The translations under genes and the position numbers were made by a program. Below are positions 54,372 to 63,080 of a stretch of 64,000 nucleotides of DNA, in pieces. Location: assembly GCF_003095395.1 (NCBI RefSeq), contig NZ_QEIJ01000005.1:245577-309576 (forward strand), given 5' to 3'. Each line of letters starts with the position of its first letter. Positions within the stretch are counted from its first letter, which is position 1. The notes below the pieces were generated by a model. That model searched no databases, was not told the origin of the DNA, and was given only the letters and a program-made list of their open reading frames with translations. Source of the DNA: Microbacterium sp. Gd 4-13. GTDB lineage: Bacteria; Actinomycetota; Actinomycetes; Actinomycetales; Microbacteriaceae.

Positions 54372-55700
54372 GTGACAGCCGACACGCTCAACCGCGACAT
54401 CCTGCGCCTCGCCGTGCCGGCACTGGGCGCCCTCGTCGCCGAGCCGCTGTTCCTCATCGTCGACTCGGCGCTGATCGGTCACCTCGGGGTCGACCCGCTC
54501 GCCGGTCTCGGCATCGCCGGTGCGGTGCTGCAGACGATCGTCGGGCTCATGGTCTTCCTCGCCTACTCGACGACCCCCGCGGTCGCCCGGCGCTTCGGCG
54601 CCGGTGATCCGACCCGCGCGGTGTCGGTCGGCATCGACGGCATGTGGCTCGCGCTGTGCATCGGAGCCCTGTTGGCCCTCGCCGGCTCGCTCGCCACCCC
54701 GTTCCTCGTCGGGCTCTTCCGCGCGCCGGAGAGCGTGGCCATGCAGGCCGAGATCTACCTCGGGATCTCGATGTGGGGCCTTCCCGCGATGCTCATCGTC
54801 TTCGCCGCGACCGGACTCCTCCGCGGCATGCAGAACACCGTCACGCCCCTGTGGATCGCCGGCATCGGCTTCGCGGCGAACGCCCTCCTGAACGGGCTGT
54901 TCATCTACGGCTTCGGGTGGGGGATCGCCGGTTCGGCCGTCGGAACCGTCATCGCCCAGTGGTCGATGGTCGGGGCGTACGTCGTCGTCGTCGGTCGCCT
55001 CGCGCGCAGGCACGCCGCATCCGTGCGCCCGCAGAGCGAGGGCGTGCGCGGCTCCGCCGTGTCGGGGGGATGGATGCTGCTGCGCACCGTCAGTCTGCGC
55101 GCCGCCCTGCTCGCCACCGTCGTCGTCGCCACCGGGCTCGGCGCGCCGGAGCTGGCGGGGTGGCAGGTCGTGTTCACCATCTTCTCCACCGCCGCATTCG
55201 CCCTCGATGCCCTCGCCATCGCCGCGCAGGCCCTGGTCGGAAAAGGACTCGGTGCCGAAGACCCCCGGGGCGTGCAACGGGTGCTCCGGCGCACGACGGC
55301 GTGGGGCGTGTGGTTCGGAGTCGTCGTCGGCGGGGCGATCGCGGCTCTCTCGGGTGTGATCGGACTCGTCTTCACGGGCGACCCGGCGATCGCCGCGCTC
55401 ATCCAGCCCGCACTGCTCATCCTCGCCGTCGCGCAGCCGGTGGCCGCCGTGGTGTTCGTGCTCGACGGCGTGCTGATCGGCGCCGGCGACGCGCGCTACC
55501 TCGCCGTGGTCGGCGGACTGAACCTCGTCGCTTTCGCCCCCGCACTGGCGCTGGTCGCCGTGCTGGGCCCGACCGACGCGAGCGGCCTCGGCTGGCTGGC
55601 GGTGACGTTCTTCGGGGTGTACATGCTCGCGCGGCTCGCGACCCTGGGCTGGCGGGTGCGCGGCACCGCCTGGATGACGGTCGGCGCGCGTCAAGCCTGA
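54372..55700 (+). CDS. MATE-family efflux transporter (DinF-like)
   Basis: A 442-residue membrane protein with twelve predicted helices and two MATE repeats (LRLAVPALGALVAEPLFLIVDSALIGHLG near the start). It exports drugs or toxic metabolites in exchange for ions. The GTG start has TACGCT seven bases upstream, indicating a leaderless transcript. It diverges from the M13 peptidase gene across only 65 bases, so the two -10 boxes lie close together. Confidence 0.9.
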   Translation: MTADTLNRDILRLAVPALGALVAEPLFLIVDSALIGHLGVDPLAGLGIAGAVLQTIVGLMVFLAYSTTPAVARRFGAGDPTRAVSVGIDGMWLALCIGALLALAGSLATPFLVGLFRAPESVAMQAEIYLGISMWGLPAMLIVFAATGLLRGMQNTVTPLWIAGIGFAANALLNGLFIYGFGWGIAGSAVGTVIAQWSMVGAYVVVVGRLARRHAASVRPQSEGVRGSAVSGGWMLLRTVSLRAALLATVVVATGLGAPELAGWQVVFTIFSTAAFALDALAIAAQALVGKGLGAEDPRGVQRVLRRTTAWGVWFGVVVGGAIAALSGVIGLVFTGDPAIAALIQPALLILAVAQPVAAVVFVLDGVLIGAGDARYLAVVGGLNLVAFAPALALVAVLGPTDASGLGWLAVTFFGVYMLARLATLGWRVRGTAWMTVGARQA

Positions 55701-55818
55701 CCGCCTCCCCAGCCCGACATCCGTGGGAGTTGTCCACCGGTCGGCACCCCCACCGGCGACGCGTGACTTCGCACTGGAAGTGTGGGGTCATGGTGACGAC
55801 AATGGAGAGGTGCTGACG

Positions 55819-56022
55819 GTGACCGAGCCCCAGGTGTGGACCCTGATCGGCGTGTTCGCCGCCATGATGTTCGGCATGCTGACGATCGTGTCGACCTTGT
55901 TCGTGCGCGTCCTGCGCGTGGAGATCGGGTCGCTGCGCACCGAGATGACGTCACGCATCGACAACCTCGACCGGGACGTCCAGGCTCTCGTCAAGCACAC
56001 CTTCGGCATCGACCGCGGCTGA
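55819..56022 (+). CDS. Small membrane protein with coiled-coil tail
   Basis: A 67-residue protein starting at a GTG with GGAGAGG eight bases upstream; a longer frame upstream has no ribosome site. One membrane helix (VWTLIGVFAAMMFGMLTIVSTLFV) is followed by a heptad-like segment (LRTEMTSRIDNLDRDVQALV). Such proteins are common in actinobacteria and of unknown role. Confidence 0.65.
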   Translation: MTEPQVWTLIGVFAAMMFGMLTIVSTLFVRVLRVEIGSLRTEMTSRIDNLDRDVQALVKHTFGIDRG

Positions 56023-56037
56023 GCCTCGGCCGGGTCG

Positions 56038-56670
56038 CTACTGCGCCCAGCGACGGCTCCACTCGTACATCACGACCGCCGCGGCAGCCGAAGCGTTGAG
56101 AGACCGCGTCGACCCGTACTGGGTGATCTCGACGACGCCGGATGCGGCGGCGACCGCCTCGGGAGAAAGCCCGGGGCCCTCCTGACCGAACAGCAGCACG
56201 CAGGCCTCGGGCAGATCGGCGCGGTCGACCGGAACCGAGCCGTCGACGTTGTCGACCGCGACGACCGGCAGCGAGGCGGCTTCGGCCCAGGCGACGAACG
56301 TCGCGACGTCTTCGTGGTGGCGCACGTGCTGGTACCGGTCGGTCACCATCGCGCCACGGCGGTTCCACCGACGCTTGCCGATGATGTGCACCTCCGCGGC
56401 GAGGAACGCGTTGGCGCTGCGCACGATCGACCCGATGTTCAGATCGTGCTGCCAGTTCTCGATGGCGACATGGAACGGGTGGCGCCGCTCGTCGAGGTGG
56501 GCGACGATCGCCTCCATCGTCCAGTAGCGGAACTCGTCGACGACGTTGCGCCGGTCGCCCTTCGCGAGCAGCTCGGGGTCGAAGCGCGGATCGTCGGGCC
56601 ACTCGCCCTGCCAGGGCCCCACGCCGTGCGCGACCTCGGCCTCGGGTTCGGTCAGGCCGTCAGCATCCAC
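56038..56670 (-). CDS. SpoU/TrmH-family RNA 2'-O-methyltransferase
   Basis: A 210-residue knotted methyltransferase. Motif 1 is NIGSIVRSANAFLA (78-91), motif 2 LLFGQEGPGLS (about 159-169) and motif 3 QYGSTRSLNASAAAAVVMYEW. It methylates ribose in tRNA or rRNA using S-adenosylmethionine. The GTG has TAGCCT six bases upstream, indicating a leaderless mRNA. The exact RNA site is not predictable. Confidence 0.9.
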   Translation of the reverse strand: MDADGLTEPEAEVAHGVGPWQGEWPDDPRFDPELLAKGDRRNVVDEFRYWTMEAIVAHLDERRHPFHVAIENWQHDLNIGSIVRSANAFLAAEVHIIGKRRWNRRGAMVTDRYQHVRHHEDVATFVAWAEAASLPVVAVDNVDGSVPVDRADLPEACVLLFGQEGPGLSPEAVAAASGVVEITQYGSTRSLNASAAAAVVMYEWSRRWAQ

Positions 56671-56837
56671 CGCCTCAGGCTACCCGCGCTCGCCTCTGCC
56701 GGAATGTGGCGCATTCCTGCGACTGACCCCATCGATTCGTGGCGTCAGTCGCCGGAAACTGGCGCATTCGTCTCGCACGACGGCGGTGGGAGGCCGATGG
56801 AGTCGCAGGAGGGCGGATGCGGCGCCGCAGGCGGTGT

Positions 56838-56880
56838 TTTCGGTGAGCCGAAATATGGCTAAGGTTTCGGTATGCCGAAA
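56838..56880 (+). promoter_or_regulatory. Two MntR-type boxes and leaderless promoter of mntH
   Basis: TTTCGG-N4-CCGAAA occurs at 56838-56853 and again at 56865-56880. The -10 box TAAGGT (56860-56865) lies between them, six bases before the ATG, and the second box covers the start codon itself. The nearby DtxR-family gene is the expected repressor, closing the promoter when manganese is plentiful. Confidence 0.75.
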
Positions 56881-58203
56881 AGCGATGTCGCGATGGCGCG
56901 AGCGCCCCGCACCACCCGGCCCCCGCGCGCCGCCTGGCTGATCGGCCCCGCCCTCGTCGCGGGGGTCGCGTACCTCGATCCGGGCAACGTCGCGAGCAAC
57001 ATGACCGCGGGCGCCGTGTTCGGCTACCTGCTCGTCTGGGTCGTCGTGCTCGGCAACGTCATGGCCTGGCTCATCCAGTACCTCTCGGCCAAGCTCGGCA
57101 TCGTCACGGGCGAGAGCCTGCCCGAGGCCCTGGGCCACAGGATCCGTCGCCCGTGGGTGCGGCGCGCGTACTGGCTGCAGGCCGAACTGGTGGCGATGGC
57201 GACCGACATCGCGGAGGTCATCGGCGGCGCGGTCGCCCTCAACCTGCTCTTCGGCGTGCCCCTCCTGTGGGGCGGGGTCATCACCGGGGCGGTCTCGATG
57301 GCGTTGCTGGTCGTACAGTCGCGGCGAGGTGCGCGCCCCTTCGAATTCGTGATCGTCGGACTCCTGGCCATCATCGCCATCGGCTTCATGTTCGGCGTCT
57401 TCATCGCCCCACCCGACCCCGCCGGTGTCGTCGGGGGTCTCGTGCCCCGGTTCGAGGACTCGCAGTCGGTGCTGCTGGCCGCATCCATCCTCGGCGCCAC
57501 GATCATGCCCCACGCGATCTACGCCCACTCCGCGCTCGCCCGCGACCGTTTCGATCCGGAGGGGGCGGCCGACGCGAGGCGGGCGGGCACCCCGACCGAG
57601 CACGAGCGCAAGACCGCGCGCGACGGCCTCGAGAAGGCTCGGGGCATCGGCACCGCCCGGCTGCTCCGCGCGACGCGGTGGGACGTCACGATCGCCCTCG
57701 CCATCGCCGGAACCGTCAACCTCGCGATCCTGCTGCTGGCGGCCGCCAATCTCGCCGGAGTGCCGGGTACCGACACGCTCGAGGGGGCCTACGGCGCCCT
57801 CCGCGACGGCATCGGCCCGCTCGTGGCCACCCTCTTCGCGGTCGGCCTGCTCGCCAGCGGCCTCGCGTCGACCTCCGTCGGGGCGTACGCGGGCGCCGAG
57901 ATCATGCACGGCCTGCTGCGCATCCGGGTGCCGCTGCTCGCACGGCGTCTCGTCACCCTCGCCCCGGCACTGGTCATCCTCGGCCTCGGCGTCGACCCCA
58001 CCCTCGCCCTCGTCCTGAGCCAGGTCGTGCTGTCGTTCGGCATCCCGTTCGCCCTGATCCCGCTCGTCGCCCTGACCGCGAAACGCGAGGTGCTCGGACG
58101 GTTCCGCAACCGCTTCATCACGACGGCGGCGGGGATCGCCGCATCCGTGTTCCTCATCGCCCTGAACGGCCTGCTGCTCTGGCTGGTGCTGACGGGCGGT
58201 TAG
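56872..58203 (+). CDS. mntH: Nramp-family manganese transporter
   Basis: A 443-residue Nramp protein with eleven membrane helices. The metal site on helix 1 is DPGN (YLDPGNVASNMTAG) and on helix 6 MPHAIYAHS, both diagnostic. It imports Mn(II) with protons. The ATG lies inside a TTTCGG-N4-CCGAAA box and has no ribosome site, so a leaderless mRNA is likely. A loop with many charged residues (about 225-250) sits between helices 6 and 7. The next gene is the likely regulator. Confidence 0.93.
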   Translation: MPKSDVAMARAPRTTRPPRAAWLIGPALVAGVAYLDPGNVASNMTAGAVFGYLLVWVVVLGNVMAWLIQYLSAKLGIVTGESLPEALGHRIRRPWVRRAYWLQAELVAMATDIAEVIGGAVALNLLFGVPLLWGGVITGAVSMALLVVQSRRGARPFEFVIVGLLAIIAIGFMFGVFIAPPDPAGVVGGLVPRFEDSQSVLLAASILGATIMPHAIYAHSALARDRFDPEGAADARRAGTPTEHERKTARDGLEKARGIGTARLLRATRWDVTIALAIAGTVNLAILLLAAANLAGVPGTDTLEGAYGALRDGIGPLVATLFAVGLLASGLASTSVGAYAGAEIMHGLLRIRVPLLARRLVTLAPALVILGLGVDPTLALVLSQVVLSFGIPFALIPLVALTAKREVLGRFRNRFITTAAGIAASVFLIALNGLLLWLVLTGG

Positions 58204-58212
58204 CCTGTTCGC

Positions 58213-58860
58213 GTGGCCTCCCCTGCCGTCGACGACTACCTGAAGACGATCTACCACCACACCGAGTGGCAAGACAGTCGCATCACCCCGTCGCAACTCG
58301 CGGCCGTGCTGGGGCTCGCGCCCTCGAGCGTCACCGAGATGGTCAAGAAGCTCGCCGCCCTCGACCTCGTCACCCATCGCCCCTACGGCCCCGTCTCGCT
58401 CACCGATCTCGGCGAGCGCCGCGCGGCCGCCGTCATCCGTCGCCACCGCCTCATCGAGACCTGGCTCGTGCGCGACTTCGGATACTCGTGGGACGAAGTG
58501 CACGACGAGGCCGACGTGCTCGAGCACTCGCTCAGCGACCGGCTGCTGGAGCGCATCGACGAACGCCTCGGGCATCCCCGCTTCGACCCCCACGGCGACG
58601 CGATCCCCGACGCGGAGGGCGCCGTGCATCGCGAGCCGTTCGTGCTGCTCGCCGACGCGCAACCCGGTCATCGGGGGCGCGTGCTGCGGGTCAGCGATCG
58701 CGACTCCGCGCTGCTGCGCGCGCTCGTCGACGTGGGCATCGACGTCGACGTCGAGCTCGAGGTCGAGGATGCGTCGTCGGTGCGAGTGGATGCTGCGCGG
58801 GTCGCGCTGCCCGACGGCGCGGCGGATGCGGTGTGGCTCAGCCGAACGGACGGCGACTGA
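58213..58860 (+). CDS. mntR: DtxR/MntR-family metal-dependent regulator
   Basis: A 215-residue protein with a DtxR helix-turn-helix (VDDYLKTIYHHTEWQDSRITPSQLAAVLGLAPSSVTEMVKKL), the metal-binding dimer domain (HDEADVLEHSLSDRLLERID) and a C-terminal SH3-like FeoA domain. The GTG start is nine bases after mntH, and TAGCCT overlapping the mntH stop codon stands six bases upstream, so it may have its own leaderless transcript. With Mn(II) it should bind the boxes at mntH. Confidence 0.9.
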   Translation: MASPAVDDYLKTIYHHTEWQDSRITPSQLAAVLGLAPSSVTEMVKKLAALDLVTHRPYGPVSLTDLGERRAAAVIRRHRLIETWLVRDFGYSWDEVHDEADVLEHSLSDRLLERIDERLGHPRFDPHGDAIPDAEGAVHREPFVLLADAQPGHRGRVLRVSDRDSALLRALVDVGIDVDVELEVEDASSVRVDAARVALPDGAADAVWLSRTDGD

Positions 58861-58863
58861 CGG

Positions 58864-59811
58864 TCACCGCGCCGCGCGCGCGGCTTTCGCGAACGGCCAT
58901 CGCACACCGGTCGCTTCTTCGCACACGGCCCAGAGACGCTCGCCCACGGCGGGGTCGCGCGTGAGGGCCGATGCCGTGGCGGGCCGCGGGGCTCCTCGCG
59001 TGATCTGAGCCGGCCCCCAGTACGACCCTCCCTCGGCGCCGATGTCGACGAGCGCGCGCACGAGCGGCCACGCGCCGTCCTCCTTCGACTGCGTGAGCGG
59101 TGCTTGCAGGTTCGCGAGGAAGCGCTTGGCGCGAGTGGGCTCGTTGACGTCGCGGATGCCGGCGGTGCGGCCGCTCAGCGAGTATCCGGGGTGGGCGACG
59201 AGACTGCGCACCGGCACGCCCGTCGCACGCAGCCGTCGGTCGGACTCGAAGGCGAGCGCGGTCGTCGCCACCTTCGACTGCACGTACGCCCGCCACGGCG
59301 TGTACCCGGTGGTCAGTTGCGGGTCGACGGGGTCGTAGTTCCACATCGAGGTCGACATGCTGCCCACCCAGACCATGCGCCCCCGCGCCGCCGCCAGGGG
59401 CTGCAGCAGTTCCCCGGCGAGCGCGAAGTGTCCGAGCACGTTCGTGGCGAAGATCAGCTCGTTGCCGTCGACCGTCTCGCGGATCTTCGGCGGATGCACG
59501 ACACCGGCGTTCAGCAGCAGGCCGTCGAGTGCCCCGCGGGCGCGCAGGGTGGCCGCGGCCGCCCGCACCGACCCGAGTTTGCTGGTGTCGAGGAGAAGGG
59601 TCTCCACCGAGGCGTCCGGCACCCGTCGCACGAGCGCGGCGCGCGCGGTGACGAGCCGGTTCGGGTGGCGCCCGGTGAGCACGACGTGGGCCCCGGCACG
59701 TGCGAGCTGCTCGCAGGCGAAGAAGCCGAGCCCCCTGGTCGCTCCGGTCACCGCGAACGTGCGTCCCGTCAGGTCGGAAAGCTCTCGAGGGTTCCACTCC
59801 GCTCGCGTCAC
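58864..59811 (-). CDS. SDR-family oxidoreductase (retinol-dehydrogenase-like)
   Basis: A 315-residue SDR with TGATRGLG (about 21-28), LNAG, SMS and the motif YVQSK giving Tyr and Lys of the active site. It resembles the extended retinol-dehydrogenase-like proteins of actinobacteria. The GTG start has TATCGT seven bases upstream. The much longer open frame upstream runs through the promoter of the HAD gene and was rejected. Substrate unknown. Confidence 0.82.
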   Translation of the reverse strand: MTRAEWNPRELSDLTGRTFAVTGATRGLGFFACEQLARAGAHVVLTGRHPNRLVTARAALVRRVPDASVETLLLDTSKLGSVRAAAATLRARGALDGLLLNAGVVHPPKIRETVDGNELIFATNVLGHFALAGELLQPLAAARGRMVWVGSMSTSMWNYDPVDPQLTTGYTPWRAYVQSKVATTALAFESDRRLRATGVPVRSLVAHPGYSLSGRTAGIRDVNEPTRAKRFLANLQAPLTQSKEDGAWPLVRALVDIGAEGGSYWGPAQITRGAPRPATASALTRDPAVGERLWAVCEEATGVRWPFAKAARAAR

Positions 59812-59922
59812 ACCATCGACGATATCGGCGTGGAGGGCCACGATCGAGGCATGTCGCCGACGGCATGGAACTGGTAGGGAACGCACCCTGCGGCGGCGGA
59901 TCGCGGGGTTTAGGCTGAGGCC

Positions 59923-60747
59923 ATGCGGACCAGGGGCGACATCGAGTGCTGGCTGACCGATATGGACGGCGTGCTCGTGCACGAGAACGTCCCCATTCCC
60001 GGGGCGGCCGATCTTCTCGCGCAGTGGCGCGAAGAGGGGACCCCCTTCCTCGTACTCACGAACAACTCGATCTACACGCCTCGCGACCTGAGCGCTCGGC
60101 TGCGAGCGTCGGGGCTCGAGGTGCCCGAAGCATCCATCTGGACCTCCGCCCTCGCGACCGCCGACTTCCTGAAGTCGCAGAAGCCCGGCGGCACCGCGTT
60201 CGTGATCGGCGAGGTCGGCTTGACCACGGCCCTGCACGAAGCCGGCTTCATCATGACCGAGACCAATCCCGACTACGTCGTCGTCGGCGAGACCCGCAAC
60301 TACTCGTTCGAGGCGATCACGAAGGCGATCCGCTTCATCGGCGCCGGCGCCCGCTTCATCGCGACGAACCCCGACGCGACCGGGCCGTCGACCGAGGGGG
60401 TCCTGCCGGCGACCGGTGCGATCTCGGCGCTGATCACGAAGGCCATCGGCAAGGAGCCCTACGTCGTCGGCAAGCCGAACCCGATGATGTTCCGATCAGC
60501 GCTGAACCGCATCGGCGCGCACTCCGAGAACACGGGCATGATCGGCGACCGCATGGACACCGACGTCGTCGCGGGCATCGAGGCGGGACTGCACACGGTG
60601 CTCGTACTCACCGGCATCAGCGACCAGGCCGAGATCGACCGCTACCCCTTCCGGCCCGACGAGATCCTCGGCTCGGTAGCCGAGCTCGTGCGGTCGGAGC
60701 CGATCGAGATCGAATTGAGCGAGTCGGAGCTTCCGGACGGACTCTGA
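59923..60747 (+). CDS. HAD-superfamily IIA phosphatase (NagD-like)
   Basis: A 274-residue HAD hydrolase. Motif I is DMDGVLV (13-19), motif II LTNNS, the Lys in VVGKPNPMMF and the acidic GDRMDTDV. The cap is of the NagD type. It dephosphorylates sugar or nucleotide phosphates. TAGGCT lies six bases before the ATG. It overlaps the next gene as TGATG. Confidence 0.9.
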   Translation: MRTRGDIECWLTDMDGVLVHENVPIPGAADLLAQWREEGTPFLVLTNNSIYTPRDLSARLRASGLEVPEASIWTSALATADFLKSQKPGGTAFVIGEVGLTTALHEAGFIMTETNPDYVVVGETRNYSFEAITKAIRFIGAGARFIATNPDATGPSTEGVLPATGAISALITKAIGKEPYVVGKPNPMMFRSALNRIGAHSENTGMIGDRMDTDVVAGIEAGLHTVLVLTGISDQAEIDRYPFRPDEILGSVAELVRSEPIEIELSESELPDGL

Positions 60748-61319
60748 TGGGGGCACTCGACGACGGGGAGCGCGTGGTCGCCGCGGACGGCGATGCCTGG
60801 CTCGCATGGCTCGACCTCCATCACGAGAGCTCACGGGGGGCCTGGCTCGTCCGAGGACGGACGGGTTTCGCTGACCGCCACGTGGCGTACGAAGACGCGA
60901 TCCTGCACGCGCTGTGCTTCGGGTGGGTGGACGGCCCGGTGCGCGTCTTCGACGAAGAGACGTCGGGGCTGTGGTTCGCGCCACGTCGACCCACGAGCGG
61001 GTGGGCCGCCACGAACAAGGCGCGTATCGCTCGCCTCGAGGCTGAGGGGATGCTGCGACCCGCCGGCATGCGCGCCATCGAGACGGCGAAGCGCAACGGC
61101 GCGTGGGAGATGCTCGACGGACCGGAGGCCGGTATCGAGCCACCGGAGTTCACCGCGGCGCTCGACGCGACCCCCGAAGCGCGCACCCGGTGGGACGCTT
61201 TTCCGTCTTCGACGAAGAAGTTCGGGCTCACCCAGATCGCCATGGCGAAGCGGCCCGAGACCCGCGCCGCACGCATCGCACGGATCGTCGCCGACGCGGC
61301 GCAAGGAAAGAGGCCCTGA
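60747..61319 (+). CDS. YdeI/OmpD-associated-family protein
   Basis: A 190-residue soluble protein with the YdeI-type layout: HHESSRGAWLV near 25, YEDAILHALCFGWVDG (about 50-65) and the C-terminal SSTKKFGLTQIAMAKRPETRAARIARIV. The family is linked to stress or peptide resistance, without known biochemistry. It is translationally coupled to the genes on both sides. Confidence 0.8.
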   Translation: MGALDDGERVVAADGDAWLAWLDLHHESSRGAWLVRGRTGFADRHVAYEDAILHALCFGWVDGPVRVFDEETSGLWFAPRRPTSGWAATNKARIARLEAEGMLRPAGMRAIETAKRNGAWEMLDGPEAGIEPPEFTAALDATPEARTRWDAFPSSTKKFGLTQIAMAKRPETRAARIARIVADAAQGKRP

Positions 61320-61429
61320 TGGACGACCGCACCGCGATCCTGCTCGTCTCGTTCGTGATCCTCGCGACGACGCTGGTGGTGTTCGTCGTGCAGTGGGTGC
61401 GCTCGCGCCGCGACCGCGACGACGACTGA
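61319..61429 (+). CDS. 36-residue single-helix membrane protein
   Basis: The ATG overlaps the previous stop by one base. The protein is a single membrane helix (AILLVSFVILATTLVVFVVQWV) flanked by charged ends (MDDRT and RSRRDRDDD). Coupling and composition support a real small gene. Function unknown. Confidence 0.6.
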   Translation: MDDRTAILLVSFVILATTLVVFVVQWVRSRRDRDDD

Positions 61430-61432
61430 CTC

Positions 61433-62026
61433 CTACTGCGGGGCGAGCCCGAGATCGTCGAGGTCGATCGCGGCGAGCCACGTCAGGCCGGCCGCTTCGA
61501 CCGCGGCCTGCGCGCCGGTCTTGCGGTCGACGATCACCGCGACGGCCAGAACCTCGGCGCCCTCCTTGCGGAGCGCCTCGACCGCCTTCAAGGCCGACTG
61601 CCCGGTGGTCGAGGTGTCTTCGACGACGATCACGCGCGCACCGGCGACCTCTGCGCCCTCGATCTGACGGCCTCGGCCGTGGTCTTTGGGCTCCTTGCGC
61701 ACGACGAACGCGTCGACCGGGTCGCCGGCACGGGCGGATTCGTGCAGCACCGCGTTCGCGATCGGGTCGGCACCCAGGGTGAGTCCGCCGACCGCCGAGA
61801 TGTCGCTCCAGGTCTCGCCGAGCCCCTGACGCATGAGGTCGAGCATGATGCGCCCGATCGCGGGCGCGGCACGGTGGTCGAGCGTGAGCTTGCGCATGTC
61901 GACGTAGTACGTCGCCTTCTTGCCGCTCGAGAGCGTGAAGTCGCCGTGGAAGACGGCCTCCTCCCCGATCAGGGCGATCAGAGCCTGGCGGTCGGCTTCG
62001 AGCTCGGGCGTGGAGGCGACGGTCAT
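61433..62026 (-). CDS. pyrE: Orotate phosphoribosyltransferase
   Basis: A 197-residue type I phosphoribosyltransferase. The PRPP motif VIVVEDTSTTGQSA is at about 130-143, the catalytic loop with RKEPKDHGRG near 110, and YYVDMRKLTLDHRA near 36-49. It makes orotidine monophosphate in pyrimidine synthesis. TAGGCT lies six bases before the ATG, so the mRNA is likely leaderless. Confidence 0.93.
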   Translation of the reverse strand: MTVASTPELEADRQALIALIGEEAVFHGDFTLSSGKKATYYVDMRKLTLDHRAAPAIGRIMLDLMRQGLGETWSDISAVGGLTLGADPIANAVLHESARAGDPVDAFVVRKEPKDHGRGRQIEGAEVAGARVIVVEDTSTTGQSALKAVEALRKEGAEVLAVAVIVDRKTGAQAAVEAAGLTWLAAIDLDDLGLAPQ

Positions 62027-62160
62027 GCTCCGAGCCTAGAGCCCGCAGCATCCGTCGAGTGTGCCCGAAACCGCCGACCGTGCGCGTTCCTTCGGGCACC
62101 TCTGGCCGAAAGCGGCACTCTCGGCAAGGCCGACGTGGCCGCGGTCGTAGGCTGGAAACC

Positions 62161-63006
62161 ATGCGCCTGGCCACCTGGAACGTCAACTCGATCCGCGCCC
62201 GCGTGACCCGCACCGTCGAGTTCGCCGTGCGCGAGCACATCGACGTGCTGGCCATGCAGGAGATCAAGTGCAAGAACGAGCAGTTCCCCTACGCGCAGTT
62301 CGAGGATGCCGGCTACCACGTCGTCGCCCACGGCCTGAACCAGTGGAACGGCGTCGCGATCGCGAGCCGTGAGCCGATCACCGACGTCGAGATCGGGTTC
62401 CCGGGGATGCCCGGTTTCGCCAAGGGGCACGAGGGTCCGGATGCTCCGCAGGAAGCGCGTGCGATCGGCGCGACGATCGGCGGGGTCAAGGTCTGGAGCC
62501 TCTACGTGCCGAACGGGCGGGCGCTCGACGACCCGCACTACATCTACAAGCTCGACTGGCTGAGCGCGCTGCAGGAGTACGCCGCCTCGACGCTGGCACA
62601 GACGCCCGATCTGGCGCTCGCCCTCACCGGTGACTTCAACATCGCCCCGACCGACGCCGACAACGGCGCGCCCGGTGTTGTCGTCGGGAAGACCACTCAC
62701 GTGTCGCCGCCCGAGCGTGCGGCCTTCGCCGCCCTCGAGTCGGCCGGCCTCACCGATGTCGTTCGCCCGCTCGTTCCGACAGGCTTCACGTACTGGGACT
62801 ACAAGCAGCTGGCATTCCCCCGCAACGAGGGGCTGCGCATCGACTTCATCCTCGGCTCCCACACGTTCGCCGACGCCGTGCGCGGCGCCGAGATCCACCG
62901 CAATGAGCGCAAGGGCGAGGTGCCGAGCGATCACGTTCCCGTGGTGGTCGACCTCGACCTGTCTTCCGACGAAGACGACGACGATCGGCCGATGATCTTC
63001 GGCTGA
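62161..63006 (+). CDS. xth: Exodeoxyribonuclease III
   Basis: A 281-residue endonuclease/exonuclease/phosphatase-fold enzyme. Catalytic residues are in LATWNVNSIRAR, MQEIKC (Glu), LTGDFNIAP (Asp, Asn) and SDHVPVVVDLDL (Asp, His). It repairs abasic sites. The ATG starting MRLATW was chosen over a longer frame; TAGGCT lies seven bases upstream. Confidence 0.93.
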   Translation: MRLATWNVNSIRARVTRTVEFAVREHIDVLAMQEIKCKNEQFPYAQFEDAGYHVVAHGLNQWNGVAIASREPITDVEIGFPGMPGFAKGHEGPDAPQEARAIGATIGGVKVWSLYVPNGRALDDPHYIYKLDWLSALQEYAASTLAQTPDLALALTGDFNIAPTDADNGAPGVVVGKTTHVSPPERAAFAALESAGLTDVVRPLVPTGFTYWDYKQLAFPRNEGLRIDFILGSHTFADAVRGAEIHRNERKGEVPSDHVPVVVDLDLSSDEDDDDRPMIFG

Positions 63007-63068
63007 GCCGCCCGCTGCGGAGTTTTCCACAGGCCTCTGCTTTCCGGGCGAGTGTCGTACCTTTGTTC

Positions 63069-63074
63069 TAGAAT
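63069..63074 (+). promoter_or_regulatory. -10 box of the DUF222 gene
   Basis: TAGAAT stands six bases before the ATG at 63081 and no ribosome site follows it, as expected for a leaderless transcript. Confidence 0.55.
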
Positions 63075-63080
63075 GTAAGC

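Noticed and set aside
55723..55818. Upstream extension of the small membrane protein
   Set aside because: No ribosome site near the first ATG, whereas the GTG at 55819 has GGAGAGG and gives a compact membrane protein.
58864..60237. 457-residue version of the minus-strand SDR
   Set aside because: It would overlap the promoter and start of the HAD gene; the GTG at 59811 with a TANNNT box gives a normal SDR length.
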